This document shows, piece after piece, positions 9,448 to 18,543 of a DNA stretch of 64,000 nucleotides. The notes under the pieces were generated by a model. It was not told the origin of the DNA and ran no database searches. It saw only the letters and a list, made by a program, of their open reading frames with translations. Position numbers and translations under genes: made by a program. The stretch covers positions 62,001 through 126,000 of the forward strand of contig JAFAEO010000058.1 in NCBI GenBank assembly GCA_023423975.1, written 5' to 3'. Source of the stretch: Pseudomonadota bacterium (lineage in GTDB: Bacteria; Pseudomonadota; Gammaproteobacteria; Burkholderiales; Burkholderiaceae_B). Each line of letters starts with the position of its first letter. Within the stretch, counting starts at the first letter, position 1.

Positions 9448-10149
9448 ATGTCCACCATTGACAACAATACATTCACACTGGCTCAGGACGAAGCCACGCA
9501 GTTCGCACTGATCAATCGGGCACTTGCCATGCTGGATTTTGACTGCTTTGACTATATCCAGAGGCACCCCACTCCCTTTACCACCCCCCGCTACCACCAT
9601 ATTGGCACCATCCCCGACGCACTTATTCGACTGGACGATCGACACCTGATCCACGACACCATCATTCCCGCCGTCTTGCAACGACGAGCCGGCATGGTCT
9701 GGGAACTGAAGGATTTCTACACCATCCACCCCGAACTGGCAGCACGGGAACACCGGAACTTCTATGGCCTGTTCGCCCCGGGCACCAACTTGCAGGGGCA
9801 CACCGGCGCCGTACTGACGTTGATCAGGTTAAATCGCCCGATCACGCAGCAGGAGCTGACCGATGAACTGGCCAAATACCAACTGATAATTTATGCATTG
9901 CAGCATCTGTGCCAGTTAATCCTTGCCAGCCGCCATCGCCAGCAACTGGCCATCCACCTGACACCACGACAAACCGACATTCTCAAATGGATCGCTGACG
10001 GCAAGAGCAATGACGATATCGCCCATATCCTGGGCATCTCGTCGCATACCGTCAACTACCACACCAAACAGATTCTGGACAAAACCCATACACAAAACCG
10101 GCACAGCGCAGCAATGAACGCGTTTATCGCCGGCATGATCCCGTCATAG
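9448..10149 (+). CDS. LuxR-family regulator, solo (no luxI nearby)
   Basis: 233-residue transcription factor. The C-terminal ~65 residues are a LuxR-type helix-turn-helix (LTPRQTDILKWIADGKSNDDIAHILGISSHTVNYHTKQIL). The N-terminal ~165 residues have the spacing of an autoinducer-binding domain, but the conserved Trp/Tyr/Asp of true acyl-homoserine-lactone receptors are not clearly kept, so the ligand may be something else or absent. AGGTCGGT lies before ATG 9448, preceded by GGGGGA. No synthase gene occurs in the window. It may act on neighbouring genes or elsewhere; nothing in the sequence decides this. Confidence 0.85.
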   Translation: MSTIDNNTFTLAQDEATQFALINRALAMLDFDCFDYIQRHPTPFTTPRYHHIGTIPDALIRLDDRHLIHDTIIPAVLQRRAGMVWELKDFYTIHPELAAREHRNFYGLFAPGTNLQGHTGAVLTLIRLNRPITQQELTDELAKYQLIIYALQHLCQLILASRHRQQLAIHLTPRQTDILKWIADGKSNDDIAHILGISSHTVNYHTKQILDKTHTQNRHSAAMNAFIAGMIPS

Positions 10150-10295
10150 AATTTCACATTCGGGGTGCATCGCCCACGGTTCGGTCGCCTAACATCTATA
10201 ATAAGGGGTTAACCCCATTGTTTCCGGACGCCGGACCGTGCCGCTACTCCCGTTTGCCGGCCCGCAGCAGGTTGCGTCCCCTTTTGTGCGAACTT

Positions 10296-12956
10296 ATGAT
10301 GCAGGATCACTACCACCCCACCGAACTTGAACAATCCGCCCAGCAACGCTGGCAGGAGCGTGACGCCTATCTCGTGACCGAACACGCAAAAGATGCAAAT
10401 GGCAACGAGAAGCCCAAATTCTATGCCTGCTCTATGCTGCCATACCCCAGCGGAAAGTTGCATATGGGTCATGTCCGGAACTACACGATCAATGACATGA
10501 TGGCTCGCCAGTTGCGCATGCGCGGTTTCAATGTGCTCATGCCCATGGGCTGGGACGCCTTCGGTATGCCTGCAGAAAATGCCGCTATCAAATCAAAGGT
10601 GCCACCCGCCAAATGGACCTATGACAACATCGCCTACATGAAAAAGCAGATGAAGGCGATGGGGTTGGCCATCGACTGGTCACGGGAAATGTGTGCCTGC
10701 GACCCGCAGTACTACAAATGGAACCAATGGCTTTTTCTCAAAATGCTGGAAAAAGGCATTGCCTACCGCAAAACGCAGGTAGTGAACTGGGATCCGGTGG
10801 ATCAGACCGTGCTGGCCAACGAACAGGTCATCGATGGCCGGGGCTGGCGCTCCGGCGCACTGGTCGAAAAGCGCGAAATTCCAGGCTACTATCTGCGTAT
10901 AACAGACTACACAGAAGAACTGCTGGACCAAGTAACGCACAATCTGCCGGGGTGGCCCGAGCGGGTGCGCCTCATGCAGGAAAACTGGCTGGGCAAAAGC
11001 GAGGGGGTACGCTTTGCGTTTACGCATGATATCCGCAACGAACAGAACCAGTTGATCCAGAACGGCCGCATGTTTGTATTTACGACCCGGCCGGACACCA
11101 TCATGGGCGTCACCTTCTGCGCAGTCGCGCCCGAACACCCGCTGGCAACCCATGCCGCCGCCGGCAATCCGGAACTGGCCGCATTCATCGAAAAATGCAA
11201 GCTCGGTGGCACAACCGAAGCCGAAATGGCTACCCGTGAAAAAGAAGGTATGCCAACCGGCCTGACGGTTGTTCACCCCCTGACCGGCGATGCCATTGAA
11301 GTCTGGGTGGGCAACTATGTCCTGATGAGCTATGGCGACGGTGCAGTGATGGGCGTGCCGGCTCATGACGAACGTGATTTTGCCTTTGCGCTTAAATATG
11401 ACCTGCCAATCAAACAGGTGGTGCAGGTCGCCGACAAAACATTTGACAATACCCAATGGCAAGACTGGTACGGTGACAAGCAGCAGGGCCGTGTTGTCAA
11501 TTCCGACCAGTTCGATGGCCTGGATTATCGCCAGGCGGTCGACGCTGTGGCCACGGCCCTGGCCGACAAAGGCCTGGGCGAAAAACAGACCACATGGCGG
11601 TTGCGCGACTGGGGTATTTCCCGCCAGCGCTACTGGGGCACACCCATTCCGATCATCCACTGCGAAAGCTGCGGACCGGTTCCAGTACCCGAAGCTGACC
11701 TGCCCGTGTGCCTGCCCGAGCATCTGATCCCCGATGGCAGCGGCAATCCGCTGGCAAAAGACGAAAGTTTCCTGTCGTGCTCCTGCCCCTCCTGCGGCAA
11801 ACCGGCAAGGCGGGAAACTGACACAATGGACACCTTCGTCGATTCCTCCTGGTATTTCATGCGCTATACCTCTGCCGGCAACGACAGTGCAATGGTAGAC
11901 CAGCGCAATGATTACTGGATGCCCATGGACCAGTACATTGGCGGCATTGAACACGCAGTATTGCATCTGTTATATGCGCGTTTCTGGACCAAGGTTATGC
12001 GCGACCTGGGATTGCTCAAGTTCGATGAACCGTTTACGAAACTGCTCTGCCAGGGCATGGTGCTGAACCATATTTATTCGCGCCGCACGCCACAAGGCGC
12101 GGTCGAATACTTCTGGCCTGAGGAAGTGACCAATACCTACGATGATAAAGGCGCCATTACGGGCGCCACGCTCAATCGCGACGGCTCGGCCATCCAGTAC
12201 GGCGGCGTAGGTACCATGTCCAAATCCAAGAATAACGGCGTAGACCCGCAAGCGCTGATCGATACGATGGGCGCCGACACGGCGCGGCTGTTTGTCATGT
12301 TTGCCAGCCCGCCCGAACAGACACTGGAATGGTCTGACTCAGGTGTGGACGGCTCGCATCGCTTCTTGCGCCGTGTGTGGTCTATTGCAAACGGCCTCAA
12401 AGCGCGCATCCTGGCCGCACCAACTCAGGCGAGCGACTTCTCCCAGGCCAGCAAAGCAGTCAAGGATCTGCGTCTGCAGGCTTATTCGCTGCTGCGCCAG
12501 GCCAACTATGACTACGAACGTATTCAGTACAATACGGTAGTGTCGGCCAACATGAAATTGCTCAATGCCATTGACGATGCAGCACTGCCCGAGGGCGAGC
12601 TTGAAAATGCCGCCCTGCGCGAAGTGACCGGGATCCTGATTCGCATGCTGTATCCGATTGTGCCGCATATCACCTGGCACTTGTGGAACGAGCTGGGTTA
12701 CGTGCAGCAGTACGGCGATCTTCTTGACGCCCCCTGGCCCAGCGTGGACGAAGCCGCGCTGGTTGCCGATGAAATTGAGCTCATGCTGCAAATCAATGGC
12801 AAATTGCGCGGCTCCATCCAGATACCGAATGGCGCCGATCGCGAACATATTGAAGCGGTCGCCAGAAGTCATCCTTCGCTGGAAAAATTCCTGGAAGGAC
12901 GCCCACCGAAACGTGTTATTGTGGTTCCCGGAAAACTTGTCAATATTGTTGGTTAA
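10296..12956 (+). CDS. leuS: Leucyl-tRNA synthetase
   Basis: Class I synthetase of 886 residues that charges tRNA-Leu and edits mischarged products. Visible: the HIGH-type motif in PYPSGKLHMGHVRNY, the large CP1 editing insertion (TTRPDTIMGVTFCAVAPEHPLA; GVPAHDERDFAFA), Cys pairs of a zinc-binding insert (CESCG ... CPSCG), and the KMSKS loop as TMSKSKNNGVDP. Start chosen at ATG 10296, with a second ATG at 10299, because homologues begin MQDHY; the open frame extends to 10218 but that stretch is not conserved. First gene of the run leuS-lptE-holA-proA usual in Burkholderiales. Confidence 0.98.
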   Translation: MMQDHYHPTELEQSAQQRWQERDAYLVTEHAKDANGNEKPKFYACSMLPYPSGKLHMGHVRNYTINDMMARQLRMRGFNVLMPMGWDAFGMPAENAAIKSKVPPAKWTYDNIAYMKKQMKAMGLAIDWSREMCACDPQYYKWNQWLFLKMLEKGIAYRKTQVVNWDPVDQTVLANEQVIDGRGWRSGALVEKREIPGYYLRITDYTEELLDQVTHNLPGWPERVRLMQENWLGKSEGVRFAFTHDIRNEQNQLIQNGRMFVFTTRPDTIMGVTFCAVAPEHPLATHAAAGNPELAAFIEKCKLGGTTEAEMATREKEGMPTGLTVVHPLTGDAIEVWVGNYVLMSYGDGAVMGVPAHDERDFAFALKYDLPIKQVVQVADKTFDNTQWQDWYGDKQQGRVVNSDQFDGLDYRQAVDAVATALADKGLGEKQTTWRLRDWGISRQRYWGTPIPIIHCESCGPVPVPEADLPVCLPEHLIPDGSGNPLAKDESFLSCSCPSCGKPARRETDTMDTFVDSSWYFMRYTSAGNDSAMVDQRNDYWMPMDQYIGGIEHAVLHLLYARFWTKVMRDLGLLKFDEPFTKLLCQGMVLNHIYSRRTPQGAVEYFWPEEVTNTYDDKGAITGATLNRDGSAIQYGGVGTMSKSKNNGVDPQALIDTMGADTARLFVMFASPPEQTLEWSDSGVDGSHRFLRRVWSIANGLKARILAAPTQASDFSQASKAVKDLRLQAYSLLRQANYDYERIQYNTVVSANMKLLNAIDDAALPEGELENAALREVTGILIRMLYPIVPHITWHLWNELGYVQQYGDLLDAPWPSVDEAALVADEIELMLQINGKLRGSIQIPNGADREHIEAVARSHPSLEKFLEGRPPKRVIVVPGKLVNIVG

Positions 12957-12974
12957 TTTCAGCAGGTGAAAACC

Positions 12975-13544
12975 ATGGTGTACTCTCTTTCTTTCTCGCG
13001 CTGGCATCAGGCCCTGCTGGCAGCCCTCTTGCTCAGCCTGGTGCTGGCCGGTTGCGGCTTCAAGCTGCGTGGTGAAAAGCCGCTGCCGTTTAGCACGATG
13101 TACACCAATATTGAAAGCAACTCGCGCTTTGGTTCCTATTTGCGTCGGTCCCTGAAGGCCAGTTCGCCAACGCTGCAATTTGTCGACAATGCGTCAGCGG
13201 CGCAGGTGGTGCTCTCACAACTGGAACGCGTCCAGTCACAGCGTGAAGTCTCGCTCAACTCTCAGGGCCAGGTTGAAGAGTACGAGCTGACGCTGCGCCT
13301 GACCTTCCAACTGGTCTCCAGTAGCGGTCAATTGCTGATTCCTCCTTCCACCCTCACCTCTACGCGCACGCTGCCGTATGACGAAGCCAACTCCCAGGCC
13401 AAAGCTCAGGAAATGGTTACGCTCTATCAGGACATGGAAGCGCAAATGGTGGGACAACTGGTCCGGCGCATCAGTTCTGATGACGTGATCCAGGGCTATC
13501 AGCAAGGTGCCGGCACGCCAGGTGATGCGCAGTTCGCCCGATAA
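12975..13544 (+). CDS. lptE: LPS-assembly lipoprotein LptE
   Basis: 189-residue outer-membrane lipoprotein that plugs the LptD barrel and helps deliver lipopolysaccharide to the cell surface. Lipobox VLAGC with Cys27, followed by GFKLRGEKPLPFSTMY, the typical LptE opening after the lipidated Cys. Start taken at ATG 12975, with AGGTG at 12964-12968 as ribosome site; an upstream GTG at 12966 is inside that site. It lies 18 bp behind leuS and 5 bp before holA, so it is in the same transcription unit. Confidence 0.93.
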   Translation: MVYSLSFSRWHQALLAALLLSLVLAGCGFKLRGEKPLPFSTMYTNIESNSRFGSYLRRSLKASSPTLQFVDNASAAQVVLSQLERVQSQREVSLNSQGQVEEYELTLRLTFQLVSSSGQLLIPPSTLTSTRTLPYDEANSQAKAQEMVTLYQDMEAQMVGQLVRRISSDDVIQGYQQGAGTPGDAQFAR

Positions 13545-13549
13545 GCGCG

Positions 13550-14611
13550 ATGGCAGGACAAACCCCCAACTACGAACGCTTCATTGCCGATCTGGGTAAA
13601 CCGGATGTGCAGTTGCACCCGCTGTATGTGATCAGCGGCGACGAATTGCTGTTGCGCAACGAAGCGCTGGACGCATTACGTGCGGCCTGCCGGCTTCAGG
13701 GCTATACCGAAAGGGTCACGCTCAGCCTGACAGCCACCGGCCCATGGAATGCCATAGAAGAAAACACTCAGTCCATTTCCCTGTTTGGCGATCGCAAGTT
13801 GATGGAACTTGAACTACCCACCGGCAAGCCCGGCAAAACCGGCGGCGACGCACTGGTCTCGCTGGCTAACCGCGCGGCAAAGCAGGAACTGACCGATATT
13901 TCAGTTGTCCTGATTCTGCCACGGGCAGACAGGACCATATCCTCCGCAAAATGGTATACCACAGTAACGCAGCAGGCTGTGCTGGTCAATACGCCAGTCA
14001 TCAGCCGCGAGCAATTGCCCGCCTGGGTACAGAGCCGGCTCAAGCGCCAGAAGCAGCACGCCGATGCGGCAACCCTGGCGTGGATTACCGATAAGGTCGA
14101 AGGCAATCTGCTGGCGGCGCATCAGGAAATCCTCAAGCTGGGTTTGCAATATCCTGAAGGCGAATTGACGCTGGAAGAAGTGGAAAGTGCCGTTCTGGAC
14201 GTGAGCCGCTATAATGTCTTTGACATGAGTCATGCCATTTTGCGCGGTGATGGTCAGCGCGCCCTCAAGGTACTGCATGGGTTGGAGGCCGAAGGCGAAG
14301 CGTTGCCAATGGTGCTGGGCCTGCTCACTTATGACATTCGTAATCTTTACACGCTTGCACAGGCAAGGCAGAATGGACACAACCCCAGGAACCTGACCCG
14401 TAAGCTAGGTCTGTTTCCACCCAAGGATCAGCTGATCCTCAATACGCTGGATCGGCTGCCCTTTTCCCAGATTATGGGGTTGATCCAGCACGCCCACGAC
14501 ATTGATCGTCTGTTCAAGGGTTTTCCTGCCGACGGAAGACTGACCGACGCCTGGCAGGAAATGGCCCGACTCGTTCTGCGTATGGCAGACACGACCGCAT
14601 CCTCTCACTGA
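13550..14611 (+). CDS. holA: DNA polymerase III subunit delta
   Basis: 353-residue clamp-loader subunit that opens the beta sliding clamp. Opening LHPLYVISGDELLLRNEALDALR is the characteristic N-terminal AAA-like domain of HolA (without a functional P-loop, as in the family), followed by the helical collar domain ending ...RLTDAWQEMARLVLRM. Length matches the family. Its ATG is 5 bp after the lptE stop, indicating translational linkage. Confidence 0.94.
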   Translation: MAGQTPNYERFIADLGKPDVQLHPLYVISGDELLLRNEALDALRAACRLQGYTERVTLSLTATGPWNAIEENTQSISLFGDRKLMELELPTGKPGKTGGDALVSLANRAAKQELTDISVVLILPRADRTISSAKWYTTVTQQAVLVNTPVISREQLPAWVQSRLKRQKQHADAATLAWITDKVEGNLLAAHQEILKLGLQYPEGELTLEEVESAVLDVSRYNVFDMSHAILRGDGQRALKVLHGLEAEGEALPMVLGLLTYDIRNLYTLAQARQNGHNPRNLTRKLGLFPPKDQLILNTLDRLPFSQIMGLIQHAHDIDRLFKGFPADGRLTDAWQEMARLVLRMADTTASSH

Positions 14612-14618
14612 TTCAATC

Positions 14619-15899
14619 ATGACAACCGAAACCAGTAAAAATTTCGATATTGATACGCAAATGCTGGCCTATGGCCAGCAGGCCAAAGCCGCCTCCCGCC
14701 TGCTGATGCGCGCCGACGACAAACAGAAGTCGGCCGCCCTGCTGCATATTGCCCATACGCTGGAAACCCAGGCAGCACAGCTGCAGGCCGAAAACGCGCT
14801 GGATCTGCAGCAAGCCCGCGACAATGGCCTTGAGCCGGCCATGCTCGATCGCCTGACGCTGTCGGATAAAGCGCTGGGCCTGATGGCAACCGGCCTGCGC
14901 CAGATCGCGGCACTGGAAGACCCGGTAGGCAGCCGCAGTGAAACCCGCATCCGGCCAAACGGCATGCAAGTGTCGAAAATGCGCATACCGCTGGGGGTCA
15001 TTGGTATCATTTATGAATCCCGGCCCAATGTCACCATCGATGCAGCTGCGCTGTGCCTCAAATCGGGCAATGCCGCCATTTTGCGCGGCGGCAGCGAGGC
15101 CTTTCGCTCCAATCAGGCCTTGGGCAAGATCATTCAGCAAGGGTTGGCTTACGCCGGCTTGCCTGCGCACGCGGTGCAAACCATAAACACCACAGATCGC
15201 GCCGCTGTCGGCAAGCTCATTACCATGACTGATTACGTTGACGTGATTATTCCCCGGGGTGGCAAAGGCCTGATCCGGCGCCTGGAAGCAGAGGCCACAG
15301 TGCCCATGATCCGCCATCTTGACGGCAACTGCCATGTCTATATAGATCGCGCAGCCAACCTTGACATGGCCCACGACATTGCCTTTCAGGCCAAAACCTA
15401 TCGCTACGGCGTGTGCGGCTCAATGGAGACGCTGCTGGTGCACCAGGACATTGCAGAACAGGTTCTGCCCCGGCTTGCCGCTGCCTATGTGGAAAAAGGC
15501 GTGGCGCTTCGCGGCTGTCCCCGTACCCGGCAACTGGTGCCGCAGGCCACTGCCGCCACCGATGAAGACTGGGCAACCGAATACCTGGCGCCCATTCTGG
15601 CCATTCGCATTGTCGACTCCATTGATGAGGCCATGACGCATATCGCCACCTGGAGTTCAGGGCATACTGAAGCGATTGTTACTGACAGCGTGACCGCCGC
15701 CAACCGCTTCCAGCGGGAAGTGGACTCCAGTTCCGTTTATGTGAACCTGCCTACCGTCTTTGCCGACGGTTTCGAGTACGGGCTGGGTGCAGAGATCGGT
15801 ATTTCGACCAATCGTCTGCACGCGCGCGGCCCTGTCGGCCTGGAGGGCCTGACAACCTATAAATGGGTCCTCGAAGGCAACGGCCAATTGCGCGGGTAA
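14619..15899 (+). CDS. proA: Gamma-glutamyl phosphate reductase
   Basis: 426-residue enzyme of proline synthesis, NADPH-dependent reduction of glutamyl-5-phosphate to glutamate-5-semialdehyde in the cytoplasm. Aldehyde-dehydrogenase fold: IPLGVIGIIYESRPNVT, LRGGSEAFRSN, the catalytic Cys in YRYGVCGSMETLLVH, and the C-terminal GLGAEIGISTNRLHARGPVGL. Seven bases separate it from holA. proB is not nearby, as usual in this group. Confidence 0.97.
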   Translation: MTTETSKNFDIDTQMLAYGQQAKAASRLLMRADDKQKSAALLHIAHTLETQAAQLQAENALDLQQARDNGLEPAMLDRLTLSDKALGLMATGLRQIAALEDPVGSRSETRIRPNGMQVSKMRIPLGVIGIIYESRPNVTIDAAALCLKSGNAAILRGGSEAFRSNQALGKIIQQGLAYAGLPAHAVQTINTTDRAAVGKLITMTDYVDVIIPRGGKGLIRRLEAEATVPMIRHLDGNCHVYIDRAANLDMAHDIAFQAKTYRYGVCGSMETLLVHQDIAEQVLPRLAAAYVEKGVALRGCPRTRQLVPQATAATDEDWATEYLAPILAIRIVDSIDEAMTHIATWSSGHTEAIVTDSVTAANRFQREVDSSSVYVNLPTVFADGFEYGLGAEIGISTNRLHARGPVGLEGLTTYKWVLEGNGQLRG

Positions 15900-15906
15900 A
15901 GATCAA

Positions 15907-16326
15907 ATGCTTTGGATCAAATCCCTTCATATCGTCTTTGTGACAGCCTGGTTCGCCGGACTGTTCTATCTGCCACGCATTTTTGTCAATCTGGCCCAAC
16001 AACCCCAGGATGGCCCGGTCTATCCGGTCCTCCTGGGCATGGCCCGGCGGCTGCTGCGCTTTACCACCATGCTGGCCGTGCCGGCTGTCGCTTTCGGTCT
16101 GGTACTCATGCTGTATTACCGAATCGGCCTGGCCAATGGCTGGCTGCATGCGAAATTGCTTTTTGTGCTGCTGATTATCGGCTACCATCACGCCTGTTTT
16201 CGCATCTACAGAAAATTTGTACAGGGCCGCAACCAGCGCGACCATGTCTTTTATCGCTGGTTCAATGAAATACCGGTATTGCTACTGCTGGCGGTGGTCA
16301 TTCTTGTGGTCACCAAACCTTTCTGA
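15907..16326 (+). CDS. hemJ: HemJ-like protoporphyrinogen oxidase (CopD/UPF0093 family membrane protein)
   Basis: 139-residue membrane protein with four predicted helices. Opening MLWIKSLHIVFVTAWFAGLF with His8 and Trp15, and a central GWLHAKLLFVLLIIGYHHACFR with histidines, match HemJ, the heme-binding enzyme that oxidises protoporphyrinogen IX in bacteria lacking HemG/HemY. Related UPF0093 proteins make a wider assignment possible. Seven bases after proA and 11 before the next gene, so co-transcribed. Confidence 0.82.
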   Translation: MLWIKSLHIVFVTAWFAGLFYLPRIFVNLAQQPQDGPVYPVLLGMARRLLRFTTMLAVPAVAFGLVLMLYYRIGLANGWLHAKLLFVLLIIGYHHACFRIYRKFVQGRNQRDHVFYRWFNEIPVLLLLAVVILVVTKPF

Positions 16327-16337
16327 CAGGCTTAGCC

Positions 16338-17909
16338 ATGACCGATGACAATACACCCCCAAGCCGCAAGAAACTCAGTCTTAGCGGTGCGCCGCGCAAA
16401 GCCGACGATAGCGACGAAAAGCCCAGGGTACGCTCTGGTGCACGGGCGCGCGCCGTGGCGCAGAGCCAGTTGCGTTCCGGCCAGGGAAAAACAACCCCTG
16501 CCAAATCTGGACGCCCCTTGCCCACGGATCGCGCCGCTGCGCGCAGCGACAGGACTGCTCAAACGCACGAACCGCGCCGCACGGCTTCTGATCACACCGA
16601 TCGTCCGATGCGCACGGAACGTCCCAGGCCGGCAGCCGGCAACCGCGACTTCAACCCTGGCGCCCCCCTGACCAGGAAAAGGCCCCAGGCCAGAACAGAC
16701 GATCGCGCCACCCGTGCGCAGCACGAATCCGAACAAGCGCGGCCACGCCCCTCGTCCCGTCTGACCGAGACATTCAGAGTATTCGCTCCGTGCCCGCAGG
16801 GCCTGGAGGAAGTGCTCTGCGAAGAGATGCAGGCGCTGGGCTTTGAACAGGTAGAAAAAGGACGTGCCGGTTGCTCCTTCGAAGCCGACTGGGCAGGCAT
16901 TTTACGGGCCAACCTGTACTCGCGCCTGGCAACCCGGATCCTGGTACAAGTGGCGCATGGCCTGGTGCTCAAGGAAGACGATATCTACGAACTGGCTTAC
17001 GATGCCCCATGGGAGCGCTGGTTTGGCGCTGAACATTCCCTGCGGGTCGATACCTCGGCCATCCAGAGCCCCATGAAAAGCCTGATGTTCTGCAATCTTA
17101 AGGCCAAAGACGGTATCTGCGACCGCCTGCGTGACCGCGAAGGCGAACGCCCAAGCATCGATACGGTCCGCCCCGACGCCCGGGTGCACCTTTTTCTGAC
17201 CCGGGATTCGGGCACGCTGTACCTTGATACTTCCGGCGAATCCCTGTTTAAGCGCGGCTGGCGTCTGGACAAGGGCGAAGCACCGTTGCGCGAGAACCTG
17301 GCGGCCGGCATTCTGGCGCTCTCGGGCTGGGATCCTTCCCAACCCCTGCTGGATCCCTTTTGTGGCAGCGGTACAATTCTGATCGAAGCGGCCTGGATCG
17401 CACAAGGCGTGCCTCCGGGCATCGCCCGTCCCTTCGGTTTCGAGCGATTGCGCAATGCCGATGCCCGCCAATGGACAGCCTTGAAAGAGGATGCCTTGAG
17501 CCGCATCGCACCGGAGCTGGAGACGCCGTTATACGGCTGCGATCTGAACCCTCATGCACTGGAGGCGGCACGCGAAAACATGCAGCGCGCCAATCTGGCG
17601 CCAGGCTCCATTCAGTTTGCCCGGGCCAATGCACTGGACCTGCAGCCGCCAACAAACGCCGGCTGGCTGGTCACCAACCCCCCTTATGGGGAACGAATGG
17701 ACGAACAGGACGACGGTTTCTGGCGCGACTGGTCCGCCTGCCTGAAACAGCAATTTGCCGGATGGCAGGTGCATGTGATTTCCAGCGACCTGGAACTGCC
17801 CGGAAAACTGCGCCTGAAAGCGCGTCGCCGCACGCCACTGTACAATGGGGCGCTTGACTGCCGCCTGTTTTCATTTGAAATGGTCGCCGAAAGCTACCGT
17901 AAACCCTGA
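16338..17909 (+). CDS. THUMP-domain class I rRNA methyltransferase (RlmL N-domain type) with long basic tail
   Basis: 523-residue protein. Residues ~1-140 are disordered, rich in Arg, Pro, Ala and Asp. Residues ~145-265 carry a THUMP RNA-binding domain (FRVFAPCPQGLEEVLCEEMQALGF). Residues ~290-515 carry a Rossmann methyltransferase with DPFCGSGTILIEAAWIAQG (SAM binding) and NPPYGERM (catalytic NPPY of N2-guanine methyltransferases). This corresponds to the first half of E. coli RlmKL, which makes m2G2445 of 23S rRNA; the RlmK half is absent, as in many betaproteobacteria. The basic tail may assist rRNA binding (inference). Confidence 0.88.
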   Translation: MTDDNTPPSRKKLSLSGAPRKADDSDEKPRVRSGARARAVAQSQLRSGQGKTTPAKSGRPLPTDRAAARSDRTAQTHEPRRTASDHTDRPMRTERPRPAAGNRDFNPGAPLTRKRPQARTDDRATRAQHESEQARPRPSSRLTETFRVFAPCPQGLEEVLCEEMQALGFEQVEKGRAGCSFEADWAGILRANLYSRLATRILVQVAHGLVLKEDDIYELAYDAPWERWFGAEHSLRVDTSAIQSPMKSLMFCNLKAKDGICDRLRDREGERPSIDTVRPDARVHLFLTRDSGTLYLDTSGESLFKRGWRLDKGEAPLRENLAAGILALSGWDPSQPLLDPFCGSGTILIEAAWIAQGVPPGIARPFGFERLRNADARQWTALKEDALSRIAPELETPLYGCDLNPHALEAARENMQRANLAPGSIQFARANALDLQPPTNAGWLVTNPPYGERMDEQDDGFWRDWSACLKQQFAGWQVHVISSDLELPGKLRLKARRRTPLYNGALDCRLFSFEMVAESYRKP

Positions 17910-17920
17910 TTGCCTACTGC

Positions 17921-18454
17921 ATGAAACCTTCTGCCCCTGCTGACGCGGCGCTGTTGTCGCGCCGTTCTCCTTCCCGTTTGCGCCTGTTTGCCTGCATGAT
18001 GTACGAGGCCGTGCTCCTGTTCGGCGTTGTCTTCTTTGCCGATTATATTTTCGACACGCTCACGCAAAGCCGCAGCGGCCTGACCCTGCTGGGCGCCCGC
18101 CAGGCGGTGCTGTTTGTCGCCATAGGCCTGTATTTTGTGCTCTGCTGGCGAAAACACGGTCAGACCCTGCCCATGAAAACCTGGAATATCCGGCTCGTCA
18201 CCCGGCAAGGCACGCGCCCCTCCCTGGGCAAACTCGTGCTGCGCTATGTCCTGTGCTGGCCGCTCCCGCTGTTGGGTGCCTATCTGGTGTACCTTGCCTC
18301 CAACGCGCTGGGCTGGCCATCGGTTACGCTGTTCATTGTGTTTACGCCCTTTCTCAACTTTGTTTACAGCTGGTTTGACCGGGACGGCCTGATGTTGCAT
18401 GACAGGCTGGCTGGCACCCGTCTGGCCGACCTATCGCCGGCAGCGATTCAATGA
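17921..18454 (+). CDS. RDD-family membrane protein
   Basis: 177-residue inner-membrane protein with three or four hydrophobic segments. RDD signature elements: the N-terminal SPSRLRLFACMMYEAVLL, the central HGQTLPMKTWNIRLV, and the C-terminal FDRDGLMLHDRLAGTRL. Function of the family is not well defined; some members affect ion tolerance or act beside transport systems. It lies 11 bp behind the methyltransferase gene and probably closes that unit. Confidence 0.85.
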   Translation: MKPSAPADAALLSRRSPSRLRLFACMMYEAVLLFGVVFFADYIFDTLTQSRSGLTLLGARQAVLFVAIGLYFVLCWRKHGQTLPMKTWNIRLVTRQGTRPSLGKLVLRYVLCWPLPLLGAYLVYLASNALGWPSVTLFIVFTPFLNFVYSWFDRDGLMLHDRLAGTRLADLSPAAIQ

Positions 18455-18543
18455 TAGAATCAGAAGTCCACCGGCAGCAGGCAGGATCATTTTTGCACGC
18501 ACTGCCCTATTTCTTTAGCGCCCCCGATTCTTTACGCCACCTT

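Noticed and set aside
10680..11966. 428-codon open frame opposite leuS
   Set aside because: Antisense shadow of leuS with unnatural composition.
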